Counted from the first letter of the stretch, positions 25,638 to 35,408 are shown. The stretch: 64,000 bases of DNA from Sphingopyxis sp. OPL5 (GCF_003797775.2 NZ_CP060725.1:1116001-1180000); one strand, 5' to 3'. Made by a program: numbers and translations. The notes: a model not told the origin generated them from the sequence alone.

Positions 25638-26822
25638 TCAAGCATAGCGCCGGTCGGCCGAGAGCCGCCGCAACCGCGAGATCGCCTGACGCTCGGTCGG
25701 CGAGACGCGCGGTTCGTCGGCGGGAAATGCGTCGCGCACCGCGGCGAGCGACACGAGCCTGGTCTGCGGCGCGCCCGGCGGGGTGCGCGAGGCGAGCTGC
25801 TGGAACCGCATGAAGATGAAGCCCGAGGTGATGCCGGTGGTGTCGAGCCAGTTCCAGACCCCGGGGTCCTCGCCAGCGATCACATAGCGAAACCGCCCGT
25901 CGCTAGACGCCAGCGATTGCGCCCCGGTGATGCTCGACTGGACCGAGCGCGGCGACAGGCTGTTGAACCACAGCGGATGCGCGAGCGCGAGGCTCTGGTA
26001 CCGCGCGTCGTTCGGTTCGATGGTGATGACGAGCGCTTTGCCCGCCGGCACTTCCCAGCGGCCCTTGGTATTATACTGTCCGGGGAAATAGCCGGCATCC
26101 GCGGGTCCCACGCTCGGCGCCGGATAGGCGTTGACCGGCAATATCTTGCCCCAGTTTTGCGCGAAATCGTCGAGAAACCGCACCTGGTCGACCATGTTTT
26201 TCGCCGCGATGGCATAGAGCTTCTGGACGTCGGCCAGCGCCGGTCGCCGGGGAATCGGGGTCGGCTTGTCCATCCGCTCGATCAGCATCGGGGTCGGCTG
26301 TTCGGTCAGCCAGTCGTTGACGGTCTGACGCACGAACAGGCAGCGCGCGCGCTGGTCGCAGGGCATCCAGTTGCCGGGCCGTTCGGGGCCGCCGATCCAC
26401 AGTTCGAAATGGCCGTCGGCCTCGATCTGCAACCGGCTCGATTCAAGCACGCCGATGCGGTCGCCGACGACCCCGTCGTCGCCGGCGAGCCCCGATACGA
26501 GTTCGAAGCAATAATCGACGGTGGTGCCGCGATTGCCGAACAGGCGATAGACGCCGGTGCCGTCGATCTGGGCGCTGTAATAATGATGGTCGGGGGTGGG
26601 CAGGCCCCAGGTGCGGACATTGTCCATGTCGCGCACAAAGGCCGGACGATCGACGTCATAGCTTTTGAACGCGCGTTCGACGTGGAAAATCCACATGCCC
26701 GACAGATAATGATAGCCCTCCGCCAGGTCCGCGTCGGTGGTGCCGGGGTGGGCGCGAATGATCGCCTCGACCTCGCGGGCTGCTTCGAGAAATTGCGTAT
26801 AGCCGGTTGCGATATCAGACAT
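25638..26822 (-). CDS. DUF1214 domain-containing protein
   Basis: 394 residues. ATG 26822 overlaps the end of the sulfotransferase gene by eight bases. The C-terminal third (about 260-360) has the DUF1214 pattern, including a PNDARYQSLAL-like segment and a WNWLDT motif. No signal peptide or membrane helix is seen. The domain's function is not established. Tight coupling with the sulfotransferase suggests it acts on the same substrate or its sulfated product. It is also separated from the TBDR by only 68 bases. Confidence 0.75.
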   Translation of the reverse strand: MSDIATGYTQFLEAAREVEAIIRAHPGTTDADLAEGYHYLSGMWIFHVERAFKSYDVDRPAFVRDMDNVRTWGLPTPDHHYYSAQIDGTGVYRLFGNRGTTVDYCFELVSGLAGDDGVVGDRIGVLESSRLQIEADGHFELWIGGPERPGNWMPCDQRARCLFVRQTVNDWLTEQPTPMLIERMDKPTPIPRRPALADVQKLYAIAAKNMVDQVRFLDDFAQNWGKILPVNAYPAPSVGPADAGYFPGQYNTKGRWEVPAGKALVITIEPNDARYQSLALAHPLWFNSLSPRSVQSSITGAQSLASSDGRFRYVIAGEDPGVWNWLDTTGITSGFIFMRFQQLASRTPPGAPQTRLVSLAAVRDAFPADEPRVSPTERQAISRLRRLSADRRYA

Positions 26823-27990
26823 GGGCCCTGGTCTCCTTGCTGGTGGCGTCGAGGAAGCCAAAGGCCTCGTCGACCATCGCATCGGTCAGTTCGTACCGTT
26901 CCAGCGAATATTGGTTGATGCCGTGCTTGCCGGCGGGATTGTCGGCGATCCACGCGCGGATCGCGGCTTCGCCATCGTCCGACAAACGCGTCCCGGCCTG
27001 CGCATAAATCTCGCGGATATGCGGGATCGGGTCGGCGAGCATCTCGCGATAATCGACCTCGATCATCTTGAGCCGCGCCCCGAGCCGGACGCGCGCCTGT
27101 TGGAAGCGATGCATTTCGGGGACCCAATATTCGAGCGCGATACGCCCGATCGCGGCGGCCGAGCGCGTCAGATACGGCTGTCCTGCGGCTTCGAGCGCGT
27201 TGCAGAAGGAGGCGACGACGGTGCGAAAATCGCGGCGCGCATAGACGAAGGTCGCGCCGGGATGACAGGCAAGCATCTCCTCGAGATGGCCGACATGCAC
27301 CGGGCTCTTCAATATCCATTTGCGCCCGCGGCGGCCGCCGTCCTGCCATTGCAGATAGCGCAGCAGGTCGGCGACATAGGCGTAGCTCGGACGGCGCGGC
27401 AGCGTGCGAAGATGGGCGAGATAATCGGCATCGGGGACGCCGGTGTAGATTTGGCCGACATGCTCGAAGCTGAGATGATGGAGATTCCAGTCCTCGTCGG
27501 CGTCGTCGGCGACCGCGGGGTGCGCGGCGTGGAGCGCGGGATTGCCGGTGCGGATCGCGTCGGCGACCGCCTCGGCATAGGCCAGCCGCCCGCCGGGTTC
27601 ATGCGGCGCATCGCCCGGGAAGGGCGCGGGGTTGAGCAGGCGCCAGAATTTGAGCGACTGCATCGCCGGATCGGCCGACATCATCCGCTGCAGCACCGTG
27701 GTGCCGCTGCGCGGGAAACCGAGCACGACGATCGGGTCGGCGACATTTTCGGTCAGGATTTCGGGGTGGCGCGCGCGGTCGTCGGCGAAGCGCAGCCGGT
27801 TGATCAGCAGGCGCCGCACCATCGTGTCGAGCTGCGCGAGACCCTCGGGGGTCGGCGTGTTGCGGCGCGCGAAATGGTAGAAGGCGTCGAGCGCGGCGCG
27901 GAAATCCTGTGGTTCTTCGCGGTCGATGCCGCTCTCCGCGCGCGCCGCGGCCAGCGCGCGCGCGCCGTCCGCCGTGTCGAAACCCGTCAT
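26815..27990 (-). CDS. PAPS-dependent sulfotransferase family protein
   Basis: 391 residues from ATG 27990, preceded by GGGGGGAAAGACGC. The longer open frame to 28176 overlaps cysQ and is rejected. The 5'-phosphosulfate-binding loop GFPRSGTTV is at about 91-99, and the 3'-phosphate-binding stretch YARRDFRTVVASF at about 250. This belongs to the Sulfotransfer_3-type family. It moves sulfate from PAPS to a hydroxyl or similar group; the acceptor is unknown. Its start overlaps the cysQ stop and its end overlaps the DUF1214 start, placing it inside a PAPS-making operon. Confidence 0.85.
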   Translation of the reverse strand: MTGFDTADGARALAAARAESGIDREEPQDFRAALDAFYHFARRNTPTPEGLAQLDTMVRRLLINRLRFADDRARHPEILTENVADPIVVLGFPRSGTTVLQRMMSADPAMQSLKFWRLLNPAPFPGDAPHEPGGRLAYAEAVADAIRTGNPALHAAHPAVADDADEDWNLHHLSFEHVGQIYTGVPDADYLAHLRTLPRRPSYAYVADLLRYLQWQDGGRRGRKWILKSPVHVGHLEEMLACHPGATFVYARRDFRTVVASFCNALEAAGQPYLTRSAAAIGRIALEYWVPEMHRFQQARVRLGARLKMIEVDYREMLADPIPHIREIYAQAGTRLSDDGEAAIRAWIADNPAGKHGINQYSLERYELTDAMVDEAFGFLDATSKETRAHV

Positions 27991-28754
27991 GCGTCTTTCC
28001 CCCCGATGTGTGAATTGCGGCACGCCGCGAGCAGGCCGTCGGCCATGTCCTTGCGGCAGATCAGCAGGTCGGGCATCGCCACGTCGCGCTGGTTGTAGAC
28101 GAGCGGCGCGCCGTCGATGCGCGAGGCGTGGAGGCCGTGCGCGAGCGCGACCGCCGCGGGCGCGGCGCTGTCCCATTCGTACTGGCCGCCGCTGTGGAGA
28201 TAGATGTCGACCTCGCCGCGGACGACCGCCATCGCCTTGGCGCCCGCCGACCCCATCGGGACGAGTTCAGCGCCGAGTTTTTCGGCGACCGCCAGCGCTT
28301 CGGCGGCGGGGCGGGTGCGGCTGACCGCGAGGCGCGGGCGCGCGGCGGCATCGGGGAGCGGGCCCGCGCGGTCGGTGGCGAGCAGGATGCCGCCGTCGAG
28401 GCCGGGCAGCGCGACCGCACCGATGACGGGCAAGCCGTCGATCGCGAGTGCGACATGCACCGCCCAGTCGCTGCGACCCTCGCCATATTCGCGCGTGCCG
28501 TCGAGCGGGTCGATGATCCAGACGCGGCGCTTGCCGAGCCGGTCGGGGGTGTCCTGGCTTTCTTCCGAGAGCAGGCCGTCATCGGGGCGCTGTTCGCGCA
28601 GCGCATGGATCAGGAACTGGTTCGCGACCTGGTCGCCCGCCTTGCCGAGCGCCTTGCCGGCGAAGAGGCCGGAGTCGCGCACGAGGAGCAGGATGCGTCC
28701 CGCGCTTTCGGCGAGATGCGCGGCGAGCGCGGCGTCGTCCATGACGGCGCTCAT
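27987..28754 (-). CDS. cysQ: 3'(2'),5'-bisphosphate nucleotidase CysQ
   Basis: 255 residues. The start ATG 28754 overlaps the stop of cysNC (ATGA). Lithium-sensitive phosphatase motifs are present: LLSEES, the metal site [10 protein letters not shown] and the C-terminal YEWDSAAP. It hydrolyses 3'-phosphoadenosine-5'-phosphate (PAP), the inhibitory by-product of PAPS use, to AMP and phosphate. Placed between the PAPS synthase and the sulfotransferase, it completes the cofactor cycle. In sphingomonads cysQ is also found in ordinary sulfate assimilation clusters, so that role is possible too. Confidence 0.9.
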   Translation of the reverse strand: MSAVMDDAALAAHLAESAGRILLLVRDSGLFAGKALGKAGDQVANQFLIHALREQRPDDGLLSEESQDTPDRLGKRRVWIIDPLDGTREYGEGRSDWAVHVALAIDGLPVIGAVALPGLDGGILLATDRAGPLPDAAARPRLAVSRTRPAAEALAVAEKLGAELVPMGSAGAKAMAVVRGEVDIYLHSGGQYEWDSAAPAAVALAHGLHASRIDGAPLVYNQRDVAMPDLLICRKDMADGLLAACRNSHIGGKDA

Positions 28755-30664
28755 TCGATCAGCCTGTCCACGATCAGGTCGGCCGCCTCTTCGGGGGTCA
28801 TCGCGGTGGTGTCTATCCTGATTTCGGCATCTTCGGGCGCTTCGTAAGGGCTGTCGATACCGGTGAAGTTTTTGAGCTGGCCGGCGCGCGCCTTTTTGTA
28901 GAGGCCCTTGACGTCGCGCTTCTCGGCTTCGACCAGCGGCGTATCGACGAAGATCTCGACGAACTCGCCCGCGGGGAGCATCGATCGCACCATGTCGCGT
29001 TCGACCTTGAACGGGCTGATGAACGCGGTGATCACGATCAGCCCGGCGTCGGTCATCAGCTTGGCGACCTCGCCGACGCGGCGGATGTTCTCGATCCGGT
29101 CGGCCTCGGTAAAGCCGAGGTCCTTGTTCAGCCCGTGGCGGACATTGTCGCCGTCGAGGAGGAAGGTATGCCGGTTCATCCGGTGCAGCTTCTTCTCGAC
29201 CAGATTGGCGATCGTCGACTTGCCCGAGCCCGAGAGGCCGGTGAACCAGAGCACCGCGGGCTTCTGGTTCTTGAGCGCGGCGTGCGCCTCGCGGCCGATG
29301 TCGAGCGCCTGCCAATGGACATTCTGGGCGCGGCGCAGGCTGAAGTGCAGCATGCCCGCCGCGACCGTCGCATTGGTCAGCTTGTCGATCAGGATGAACC
29401 CGCCGAGGCTGCGGTTCTCGCCATAGGCTTCGAACACCAGCGGCTTGTCGGTCGCGACCTCGACGACGCCGATGCCGTTGAGCTCGAGCGTCTTCGCCGC
29501 CAGATGATCGAGGGTGTTGACGTTGATCTCATACTTCGGCGCCTGCACCGTCGCCGAGACGGTCTGGGTCGCGAGCTTGAGCCAGTAAGCGCGCCCCGCG
29601 ATCATCGCCTCGTCGGCCATCCACACGAGGGTCGCCTCGAAGCGGTCGGCGACCTCGGGCGGCGCGTCGGCGAGCGCGATGACATCGCCGCGCGAACAGT
29701 CGACCTCGTCGGCGAGGCAGATCGTCACCGACTGCCCTGCGACGGCCTCTTCGAGATCACCATCGAGCGTCACGATGCGGCTGACGGTCGAGGTCTTGCC
29801 GCTCGGCAGGATGCGCACCGCATCGCCCGGCTTGACCGAACCGCCCGCGATGAGGCCGGAGAAGCCGCGGAAGTCGAGGTTCGGGCGGTTGACCCATTGC
29901 ACCGGCATGCGGAACGGCGTCTCAACATCGCGCTGCGCGGCGACCTCGACGCTCTCGAGATGCTCGACCAGCGCCGGTCCCTTGTACCAGGGGGTGTTGT
30001 CCGACAGGGCGGTGATGTTATCGCCCTTGAACCCCGAGATCGGGATCGCGGTGAACTGGGTGATGCCGATCTCGGTCGCGAACGCCCGGTAGCTGAGCAG
30101 GATGCGCTCGAAGACGGCCTTGTCGTAGTCGACGAGGTCCATCTTGTTCACCGCGAGCACGATATGGCGGATGCCGATCAGGTGCGCGAGGAAGCTGTGG
30201 CGCCGCGTCTGGGTGAGCACGCCCTTGCGCGCGTCGATCAGGATCACCGCGAGGTCGGCGGTCGAGGCGCCGGTGACCATGTTGCGCGTGTACTGCTCGT
30301 GCCCCGGGGTGTCGGCGACGATGAACTTGCGCTTCTCGGTGGTGAAGAAGCGGTAGGCGACGTCGATCGTGATCCCCTGCTCGCGCTCGGCGGCGAGGCC
30401 GTCGACGAGGAGGGCAAAGTCGATCTCGCCGCCTTGGGTGCCGACGCGCTTGCTGTCGGCTTCCAAGGCCGCCAGCTGATCCTCGAAGATCATCTTGCTG
30501 TCGTAGAGCAGCCGCCCGATCAGCGTCGACTTGCCGTCGTCGACCGAGCCGCAGGTGATGAAGCGGAGCAGCGACTTTTGCTGATGCTGCGCAAGGTAAG
30601 CGTCGATATCCTCGGCGATCAGCGCGTCGGTGACATAGATGGGGTCGGTAGATGTTTTGGTCAT
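28751..30664 (-). CDS. cysNC: Bifunctional sulfate adenylyltransferase subunit 1 / APS kinase (CysN-CysC fusion)
   Basis: 637 residues. Residues 1 to about 440 are the GTPase subunit, with G1 GSVDDGKST (39-47), DTPGHEQ and NKMD motifs. Residues from about 460 are APS kinase, with P-loop GLSGSGKST at 476-484 and the DGDNVRHGL segment. With CysD it makes adenylyl sulfate from ATP and sulfate using GTP hydrolysis, then phosphorylates it to PAPS. The fusion is the usual form in many proteobacteria. ATG 30664 is 118 bases after the cysD stop, with a hairpin-rich repeat between them. Confidence 0.96.
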   Translation of the reverse strand: MTKTSTDPIYVTDALIAEDIDAYLAQHQQKSLLRFITCGSVDDGKSTLIGRLLYDSKMIFEDQLAALEADSKRVGTQGGEIDFALLVDGLAAEREQGITIDVAYRFFTTEKRKFIVADTPGHEQYTRNMVTGASTADLAVILIDARKGVLTQTRRHSFLAHLIGIRHIVLAVNKMDLVDYDKAVFERILLSYRAFATEIGITQFTAIPISGFKGDNITALSDNTPWYKGPALVEHLESVEVAAQRDVETPFRMPVQWVNRPNLDFRGFSGLIAGGSVKPGDAVRILPSGKTSTVSRIVTLDGDLEEAVAGQSVTICLADEVDCSRGDVIALADAPPEVADRFEATLVWMADEAMIAGRAYWLKLATQTVSATVQAPKYEINVNTLDHLAAKTLELNGIGVVEVATDKPLVFEAYGENRSLGGFILIDKLTNATVAAGMLHFSLRRAQNVHWQALDIGREAHAALKNQKPAVLWFTGLSGSGKSTIANLVEKKLHRMNRHTFLLDGDNVRHGLNKDLGFTEADRIENIRRVGEVAKLMTDAGLIVITAFISPFKVERDMVRSMLPAGEFVEIFVDTPLVEAEKRDVKGLYKKARAGQLKNFTGIDSPYEAPEDAEIRIDTTAMTPEEAADLIVDRLIE

Positions 30665-30680
30665 ATGGCCTTACTCGTCG

Positions 30681-30746
30681 CCCCCGCGAAGGCGGGGGCC
30701 GTTGGCGTGGGTACTCCGCCGCTGGCGACCCCCGCCTTCGCGGGGG
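30681..30746. repeat. Pair of REP-like GC palindromes
   Basis: CCCCCGC-GAAG-GCGGGGG (30681-30698) and CCCCCGC-CTTC-GCGGGGG (30729-30746) lie between cysD and cysNC. The same core recurs at 44910-44927. They would form strong RNA hairpins and may tune relative expression of the two genes. Confidence 0.8.
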
Positions 30747-30755
30747 TTGACCCTT

Positions 30756-30775
30756 CGTCAATCTGAAGATTGACG
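30756..30775 (-). terminator. Perfect 9-bp hairpin after cysD
   Basis: CGTCAATCT and AGATTGACG are separated by two bases, just downstream of the cysD stop on the reverse strand. There is no U-run after it, so it may be an mRNA-stabilising or attenuating hairpin rather than a full terminator. Confidence 0.4.
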
Positions 30776-30782
30776 CGGCGGG

Positions 30783-31727
30783 TCAAAAATACCCCTCCTG
30801 CTTCTTCTTCTCCATCGACGCGTCGCCGCCGTCCTTGTCGATCGCGCGGCCCTGCCGCTCGCTCGTGGTGGTCAGCAGCATCTCCTGGATGACCTCGCTC
30901 AAGGTCGCCGCCTCGCTCTCGACCGCGCCGGTGAGCGGGTAGCAGCCCAAGGTGCGGAAGCGGATCGAGCGGGTCACGGGCACCTCGCCGTCCTTGAGCG
31001 GGAAGCGGTCGTCGTCGACCATGAGGAGGAGCCCATCGCGCTCCACCGTCGGGCGCGGCGCCGCGAAGTAGAGCGGCACGATGGGAATGGCCTCGCGGGC
31101 GATATATTGCCAGATGTCGAGCTCGGTCCAGTTCGAGATCGGGAACACCCGGATGCTCTCGCCCTTCGCCTTGCGGGCATTGTAGAGGTTCCACAGCTCG
31201 GGGCGCTGCTTCTTGGGGTCCCAGCCGTGGCTCGCGGTGCGGAACGAGAAGATGCGTTCCTTCGCCCGGCTCTTCTCCTCGTCGCGGCGCGCGCCGCCAA
31301 AGGCGACGTCGAAGCCGTGCAAATCGAGCGCCTGCTTCAGCCCCTCGGTCTTCCACATGTCGGTGTGCAGCGGGCCATGGTCGAACGGGTTGATCCCGCG
31401 CGCCTTCGCCTCGGGGTTCTGGTAGACGAGCAACTCCATGCCGCTCTCGGCCGCCATCCGGTCGCGCAGCTCATACATCGCCTGGAACTTCCACGTCGTA
31501 TCGACGTGGAGCAGCGGGAACGGCGGCGGCGAGGGATAGAAAGCCTTGCGCGCCAGGTGCAGCATCACCGCGCTGTCCTTGCCCACCGAATACAGCATCA
31601 CCGGCGCCGCCGCATCCGCCAGCACCTCGCGCATGATGTGAATCGCCTCCGACTCCAATCGGTCAAGATGGGTCAGCGCATTGCGGGCTGCGGGCATGCG
31701 GGGGGATTGGAAGGTTGCCGGTCTCAT
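30783..31727 (-). CDS. cysD: Sulfate adenylyltransferase subunit 2 (CysD)
   Basis: 314 residues from ATG 31727, or 304 from ATG 31697, which is closer to the family's usual 300-302. The PP-loop-type motif is [20 protein letters not shown], followed by [10 protein letters not shown] and the [16 protein letters not shown] stretch. It activates sulfate with ATP to form APS together with CysN. It heads the block C run. The promoter region (31728-31888) is divergent with an AraC regulator and contains an 18-base-period direct repeat. Confidence 0.95.
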   Translation of the reverse strand: MRPATFQSPRMPAARNALTHLDRLESEAIHIMREVLADAAAPVMLYSVGKDSAVMLHLARKAFYPSPPPFPLLHVDTTWKFQAMYELRDRMAAESGMELLVYQNPEAKARGINPFDHGPLHTDMWKTEGLKQALDLHGFDVAFGGARRDEEKSRAKERIFSFRTASHGWDPKKQRPELWNLYNARKAKGESIRVFPISNWTELDIWQYIAREAIPIVPLYFAAPRPTVERDGLLLMVDDDRFPLKDGEVPVTRSIRFRTLGCYPLTGAVESEAATLSEVIQEMLLTTTSERQGRAIDKDGGDASMEKKKQEGYF

Positions 31728-31768
31728 GACCCGCTCTTAGGAAGGCTGCGCGCCCGGCTCTTGACGAT

Positions 31769-31797
31769 TCCTGCTAATTTGTAGAATCCTGCTAATT
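31769..31797. promoter_or_regulatory. Direct repeat in the cysD/AraC divergent promoter
   Basis: TCCTGCTAATT occurs at 31769-31779 and 31787-31797, period 18 bases, in an otherwise A+T-rich gap. Tandem half-sites about two helical turns apart are typical of AraC-family operators, so the adjacent AraC protein is the first candidate; a sulfur regulator is the alternative. TTGACG (31761) and TAGAAT (31782) might be promoter elements toward the AraC gene, although the 15-base spacing is short. Confidence 0.4.
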
Positions 31798-31888
31798 AAT
31801 CGACTGACTAGATATCTTTCCATGCCCGACCGGGCGTGATAAGCTGTCGACGACCGCGCATCAAAGCACGGCATCGCGGGAGGCAAGG

Positions 31889-32761
31889 ATGCTGGGAAGC
31901 TTCTTTAAGAGTGATCGCGCGATCTATGCGCGCCACCAGTCAGACCTGGTCGTCGAACGCTGTTCGTCGCAAAAGGGCTGGCGCGGGATGCATCTGGAGG
32001 TCGGCCACAATCGCGGCTGCGACGTCCGGTCGCTTATGCTGCAAGGCCATTTGATCGGCATGCAGATCACCGGGCAGCCGCTGGCGGTCGAAATCCACGA
32101 AAATGGCCGATGGGTTCCCGCCACCCTGCCCTCGCATCAATTGTTCATCCATCCCGCGGGTACCCCGCTCAATATCCGGCACGATCTGTGGACTCGCTGG
32201 GCCTTTGCGATCGTCGACCATCCGGCGCTGGGGTCGCGGCGGGGTTCCGACGACACGGCGGGCTGGTCGGATCATGACCAGATTTTGTCGCTGTTGTTCC
32301 AGGCGCTGATCGAGCAGCTCTGCCACGAGCAACGCGATACGAGCGGCGATCGCGCGCTCGCCCAGTCGCTGATCGACAGCTTCATCCTGGCGATGCACCA
32401 ACGCGCGCCCGCGTCGCCCGCCGCATCGGCGCGCGGCGGCATCGCGCCCTATATGGTCGCCGATCTGCGCGCCTGGATCGAGCAGCATCTGGACCAGAAG
32501 ATCGGTGTCCAGGACATGGCCGACCGCCTCGGCTATTCCTGCGCCCATTTCGCGCGCGAGTTCAAGCGCGAGGTCGGCGTCACCCCGCACGGCTTCCTGC
32601 AGGACATCCGCCTGTCGACCGCGATGGACCTGGCGCGCCGCGGCGCGGCGCTGGTCGACATCGCACACCGCTGCGGCTTTGCCGATCAGGCGCATCTTTC
32701 CAACGCCTTCAAGAGCCGGTTCGGCTTTTCCCCGGCAAGCCTGCGCCAGCGCAGCAATTAG
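31889..32761 (+). CDS. AraC family transcriptional regulator
   Basis: 290 residues from ATG 31889, after CGGGAGGCAAGG. The N-terminal part is an effector domain without close recognition. The C-terminal 100 residues are a double helix-turn-helix: the first in IGVQDMADRLGYSCAHFAREF, the second in LVDIAHRCGFADQAHLSNAF, ending FGFSPASLR. It is divergent from cysD across 161 bases with a direct repeat, so it may control the sulfation operon, itself, or both. The effector is not predictable. Confidence 0.88.
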   Translation: MLGSFFKSDRAIYARHQSDLVVERCSSQKGWRGMHLEVGHNRGCDVRSLMLQGHLIGMQITGQPLAVEIHENGRWVPATLPSHQLFIHPAGTPLNIRHDLWTRWAFAIVDHPALGSRRGSDDTAGWSDHDQILSLLFQALIEQLCHEQRDTSGDRALAQSLIDSFILAMHQRAPASPAASARGGIAPYMVADLRAWIEQHLDQKIGVQDMADRLGYSCAHFAREFKREVGVTPHGFLQDIRLSTAMDLARRGAALVDIAHRCGFADQAHLSNAFKSRFGFSPASLRQRSN

Positions 32762-32878
32762 AAACCCGCGATCGGCGCCGGGGATGGATCGACGCCATCG
32801 GCAAGGCCTTCGACGAACGCTCGCGGCTGCGACAGGACCGGGTTACAACGCTCCCAAATCATAAGTGGGAGCGACGCG

Positions 32879-33469
32879 ATGAAAACCGCCTGGGTCTGGG
32901 TCGTGACGATGCTGGCCGCCTGTTCGTCGCCGGCCAGCGAAACGGAGACGCCAGAGGGAACGACCGGCGAAACCGCCGCCGCCGCGCCTGCCGCCACGGC
33001 CGCGCCCGCCAAAACCACCGCCGCGCTGACGCTGGCTCCCGACGGGCTGTCGATCGTCGAAACGCCATCGGGCAAAGCCAGGCTGGTTCCCTTTGGTATC
33101 CCGCGCGCCAGCGCCGAACGGATGGTCGGCTCCGTTCAGGGCGAACAGCTGGGCAAGGGTTCGAGCGCCGAATGCGGCGCCGGCAAAATCGACTACACCA
33201 GCTACAGGGACGATCTCCAGCTGACCTTCCAGGAGAACAAGTTCGTCGGCTGGACGATCAACAGCGGCGAATCGCCGCTACGCACCGCGAAGGGCATCGG
33301 CGTCGGCTCGACGCGCCAGCAACTCGACGCCGCGTACAAGGTCGACGTCGAGGATTCGTCGCTCGGGCTTTTGTTCAGCACCGGCGACCTCGTCGGCTTG
33401 CTCGACATCGATGGAATCGACGGGCTGGTCACCAGCATCTGGGCGGGGACGGTGTGCCTAATCGATTGA
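32879..33469 (+). CDS. Lipoprotein of unknown function
   Basis: 196 residues; ATG 32879 follows GTGGGAGCGACGCG. The N-terminus has a lipobox (LAAC, Cys15) and then an Ala/Thr/Pro-rich spacer (about 16-50). The globular part is about 55-196, with a LVTSIWAGTVCLID end. I do not recognise the fold. It stands alone between the AraC gene and ogt. Probably a membrane-anchored periplasmic protein. Confidence 0.7.
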   Translation: MKTAWVWVVTMLAACSSPASETETPEGTTGETAAAAPAATAAPAKTTAALTLAPDGLSIVETPSGKARLVPFGIPRASAERMVGSVQGEQLGKGSSAECGAGKIDYTSYRDDLQLTFQENKFVGWTINSGESPLRTAKGIGVGSTRQQLDAAYKVDVEDSSLGLLFSTGDLVGLLDIDGIDGLVTSIWAGTVCLID

Positions 33470-33482
33470 GGCGACGACGCGC

Positions 33483-33959
33483 CTATCGCTCCAGTTCGAG
33501 CAGATATTGTTTCGCCTCCATCCCGCCCGCAAAGCCGGTGAGTTTCCCCGTCGATCCGATCACGCGGTGGCATGGGGCGATGATCGAGATGGGGTTGCGG
33601 CCGTTGGCGGCGCCCACCGCGCGCGACGCGCCGGGCTTGCCGATCTGCACCGCGACCTCGCCATAGCTGCGCGTCTCGCCGAACGGGATGGCGAGCAGCG
33701 CCGCCCACACGCTTTTCTGGAAGGCGGTCCCGGCGAAGGAGAGCGGCACATCGAAACGCCGCCGGTCGCCGGCGAAATATTCGCCGAGCTGGCGTTCGGT
33801 CTCGACCAGCAGCGGATGATCCGGCGCCTCGGTCAGCGGACCGAGGCGGACGCGGCCCGGCCGGTCATTCTCCCACAGGATCGCGGCGAGGCCGTTGGCA
33901 TCGGCGACGAGGGTCAGTTCGCCGACCGGCGACCAGATGGTTTTGAAAACATGCGTCAT
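33483..33959 (-). CDS. ogt: Methylated-DNA--protein-cysteine S-methyltransferase
   Basis: 158 residues, the short Ogt form. The active-site motif IAPCHRVIG holds the acceptor cysteine, and the helix-turn-helix region GETRSYGEVA lies upstream. It removes alkyl groups from O6-alkylguanine in DNA in a single-use reaction. It is convergent with the lipoprotein gene (13-base gap) and stands as a single gene. Confidence 0.93.
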   Translation of the reverse strand: MTHVFKTIWSPVGELTLVADANGLAAILWENDRPGRVRLGPLTEAPDHPLLVETERQLGEYFAGDRRRFDVPLSFAGTAFQKSVWAALLAIPFGETRSYGEVAVQIGKPGASRAVGAANGRNPISIIAPCHRVIGSTGKLTGFAGGMEAKQYLLELER

Positions 33960-34104
33960 GCGGCCATTCCTTGAACTGTGACGCTCGGTCTATGGCGAGG
34001 ATTGCGGCGAAGCGCGTCCCGTATCTTGCGCCCAATCGCCCCGCCGAATTTTCTAGCCTCTTTCACCGGCTGTGATAGCCCATGGACCGGGCGGGGGACA
34101 GGAT

Positions 34105-35340
34105 ATGGCGACAGCGAACAGCGACACGCGGCACAGCCCCGTCCGGCTGACCTGGATCGTCGTCCTGATCGCGCTATCGGTCCTGCTCAACTATGTCGAC
34201 CGCGGCGCGATCGGCGTCGCGGCGCCGCTGATGAAGGAAGAGCTGAAGCTCTCCGCCACCGGCTTCGGCTTTGCCGTCTCGGCCTTTTTCTGGGTCTATG
34301 CGTCGGCCTGCCTGTTCGTCGGCTGGCTGTGCGACCGCTTCTGCGTTTATCGCGTCTTCGCGATCGGCGTAGCGATCTGGGCGATCAGCACCGCGCTGAC
34401 CGGTTTCGTCGGCGGACTCGCGTCGCTGATTCTGCTGCGCCTTTTCCTCGGGCTCGGCGAGAGCATCGCCTTTCCGGGCAGCAGCAAGATCTTCGCCGCC
34501 GAAGTTCCGGCCGAGCGCCGCGGCATCGCCAATGCCTCTGTCTCCGCGGCGCTCGCCTTTGGTCCCGCGGTGGGGGTGCTGTTCGGCGGCGCGATCCTCG
34601 GCGAATGGGGATGGCGACCGGTCTTCTGGATTTTCGGGCTGGGAACCTTGCTCTGGCTCATCCCCTGGCAGATCGCTTCGGCTCCACTGCGCGCGAAGCG
34701 CATCGCCGCGCCCGCCGGCGAGCGCGTCTCCCTGACGCGGCTGCTCGCCATCGCGACGCTGTGGAAAATGGGGACGGTGCATTTCCTCTCCAACTATGGC
34801 TTCTACTTCCTCCTCGCCTGGTTGCCGCTCTATCTCGTCAACACCGAGGGCTATTCGATTCCCGAGATGACCGCACTGACGACGCTCGGCTTCACGACGC
34901 AGGGCGTCGTCGCGCTGGGCGCGGGATGGCTGTCGGACCGCATGGTCGCGCGCGGCGCCGAAGAGGGCGAACTGCGCCGCAAGCTGATGATCGCGGGCCA
35001 TTTGTCGACCGCCGCCGCGATCGCGGGGATCGGCGCCAGCGACAATGTTTTCGCCCTCGCCGCCTGGCTGGCGCTCGCCGGGGTCGGGACCGGGCTGATC
35101 GCGACCAACCTGTTCGCGATCGGCCAGATCTTCGCGGGTCCCCGCGCCGCGGGAAGCTGGATCGGCGTACAGAATGCGCTGGGCAATGTGTCGGGCATCG
35201 TCGGACCGATCGTCACCGGACTGATCATCGACTATCTTGGCGGCTATGGCTGGGCCTTTGCATCGGCCGCAGCGCTGGGCGCGCTGGGCGCGCTACTATG
35301 GTGGAAACTCATTCCCGAAATTCGCGCCGCCGATCTGTGA
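34105..35340 (+). CDS. MFS transporter
   Basis: 411 residues from ATG 34105, behind GGGGGACAGGAT. About 12 membrane helices are predicted. NYVDRGAIGVAAPLM in helix 1 and the family loop GWLCDRF resemble the anion:cation symporter (hexuronate/phthalate-type) branch. It likely imports an organic acid. It has no metabolic partner beside it; purT follows 68 bases later on the same strand and is probably independent. Confidence 0.87.
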   Translation: MATANSDTRHSPVRLTWIVVLIALSVLLNYVDRGAIGVAAPLMKEELKLSATGFGFAVSAFFWVYASACLFVGWLCDRFCVYRVFAIGVAIWAISTALTGFVGGLASLILLRLFLGLGESIAFPGSSKIFAAEVPAERRGIANASVSAALAFGPAVGVLFGGAILGEWGWRPVFWIFGLGTLLWLIPWQIASAPLRAKRIAAPAGERVSLTRLLAIATLWKMGTVHFLSNYGFYFLLAWLPLYLVNTEGYSIPEMTALTTLGFTTQGVVALGAGWLSDRMVARGAEEGELRRKLMIAGHLSTAAAIAGIGASDNVFALAAWLALAGVGTGLIATNLFAIGQIFAGPRAAGSWIGVQNALGNVSGIVGPIVTGLIIDYLGGYGWAFASAAALGALGALLWWKLIPEIRAADL

Positions 35341-35408
35341 TTCATCGGCTGGCCAATCGCCGCGTGCATTATTAGAGCGCGAACATCCCCTTTTCTTCGG
35401 AGCGCGCC

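Noticed and set aside
28755..29315. Extended cysQ start upstream into cysNC
   Set aside because: It would translate the APS kinase region out of frame; ATG 28754 overlaps the cysNC stop in the usual way.
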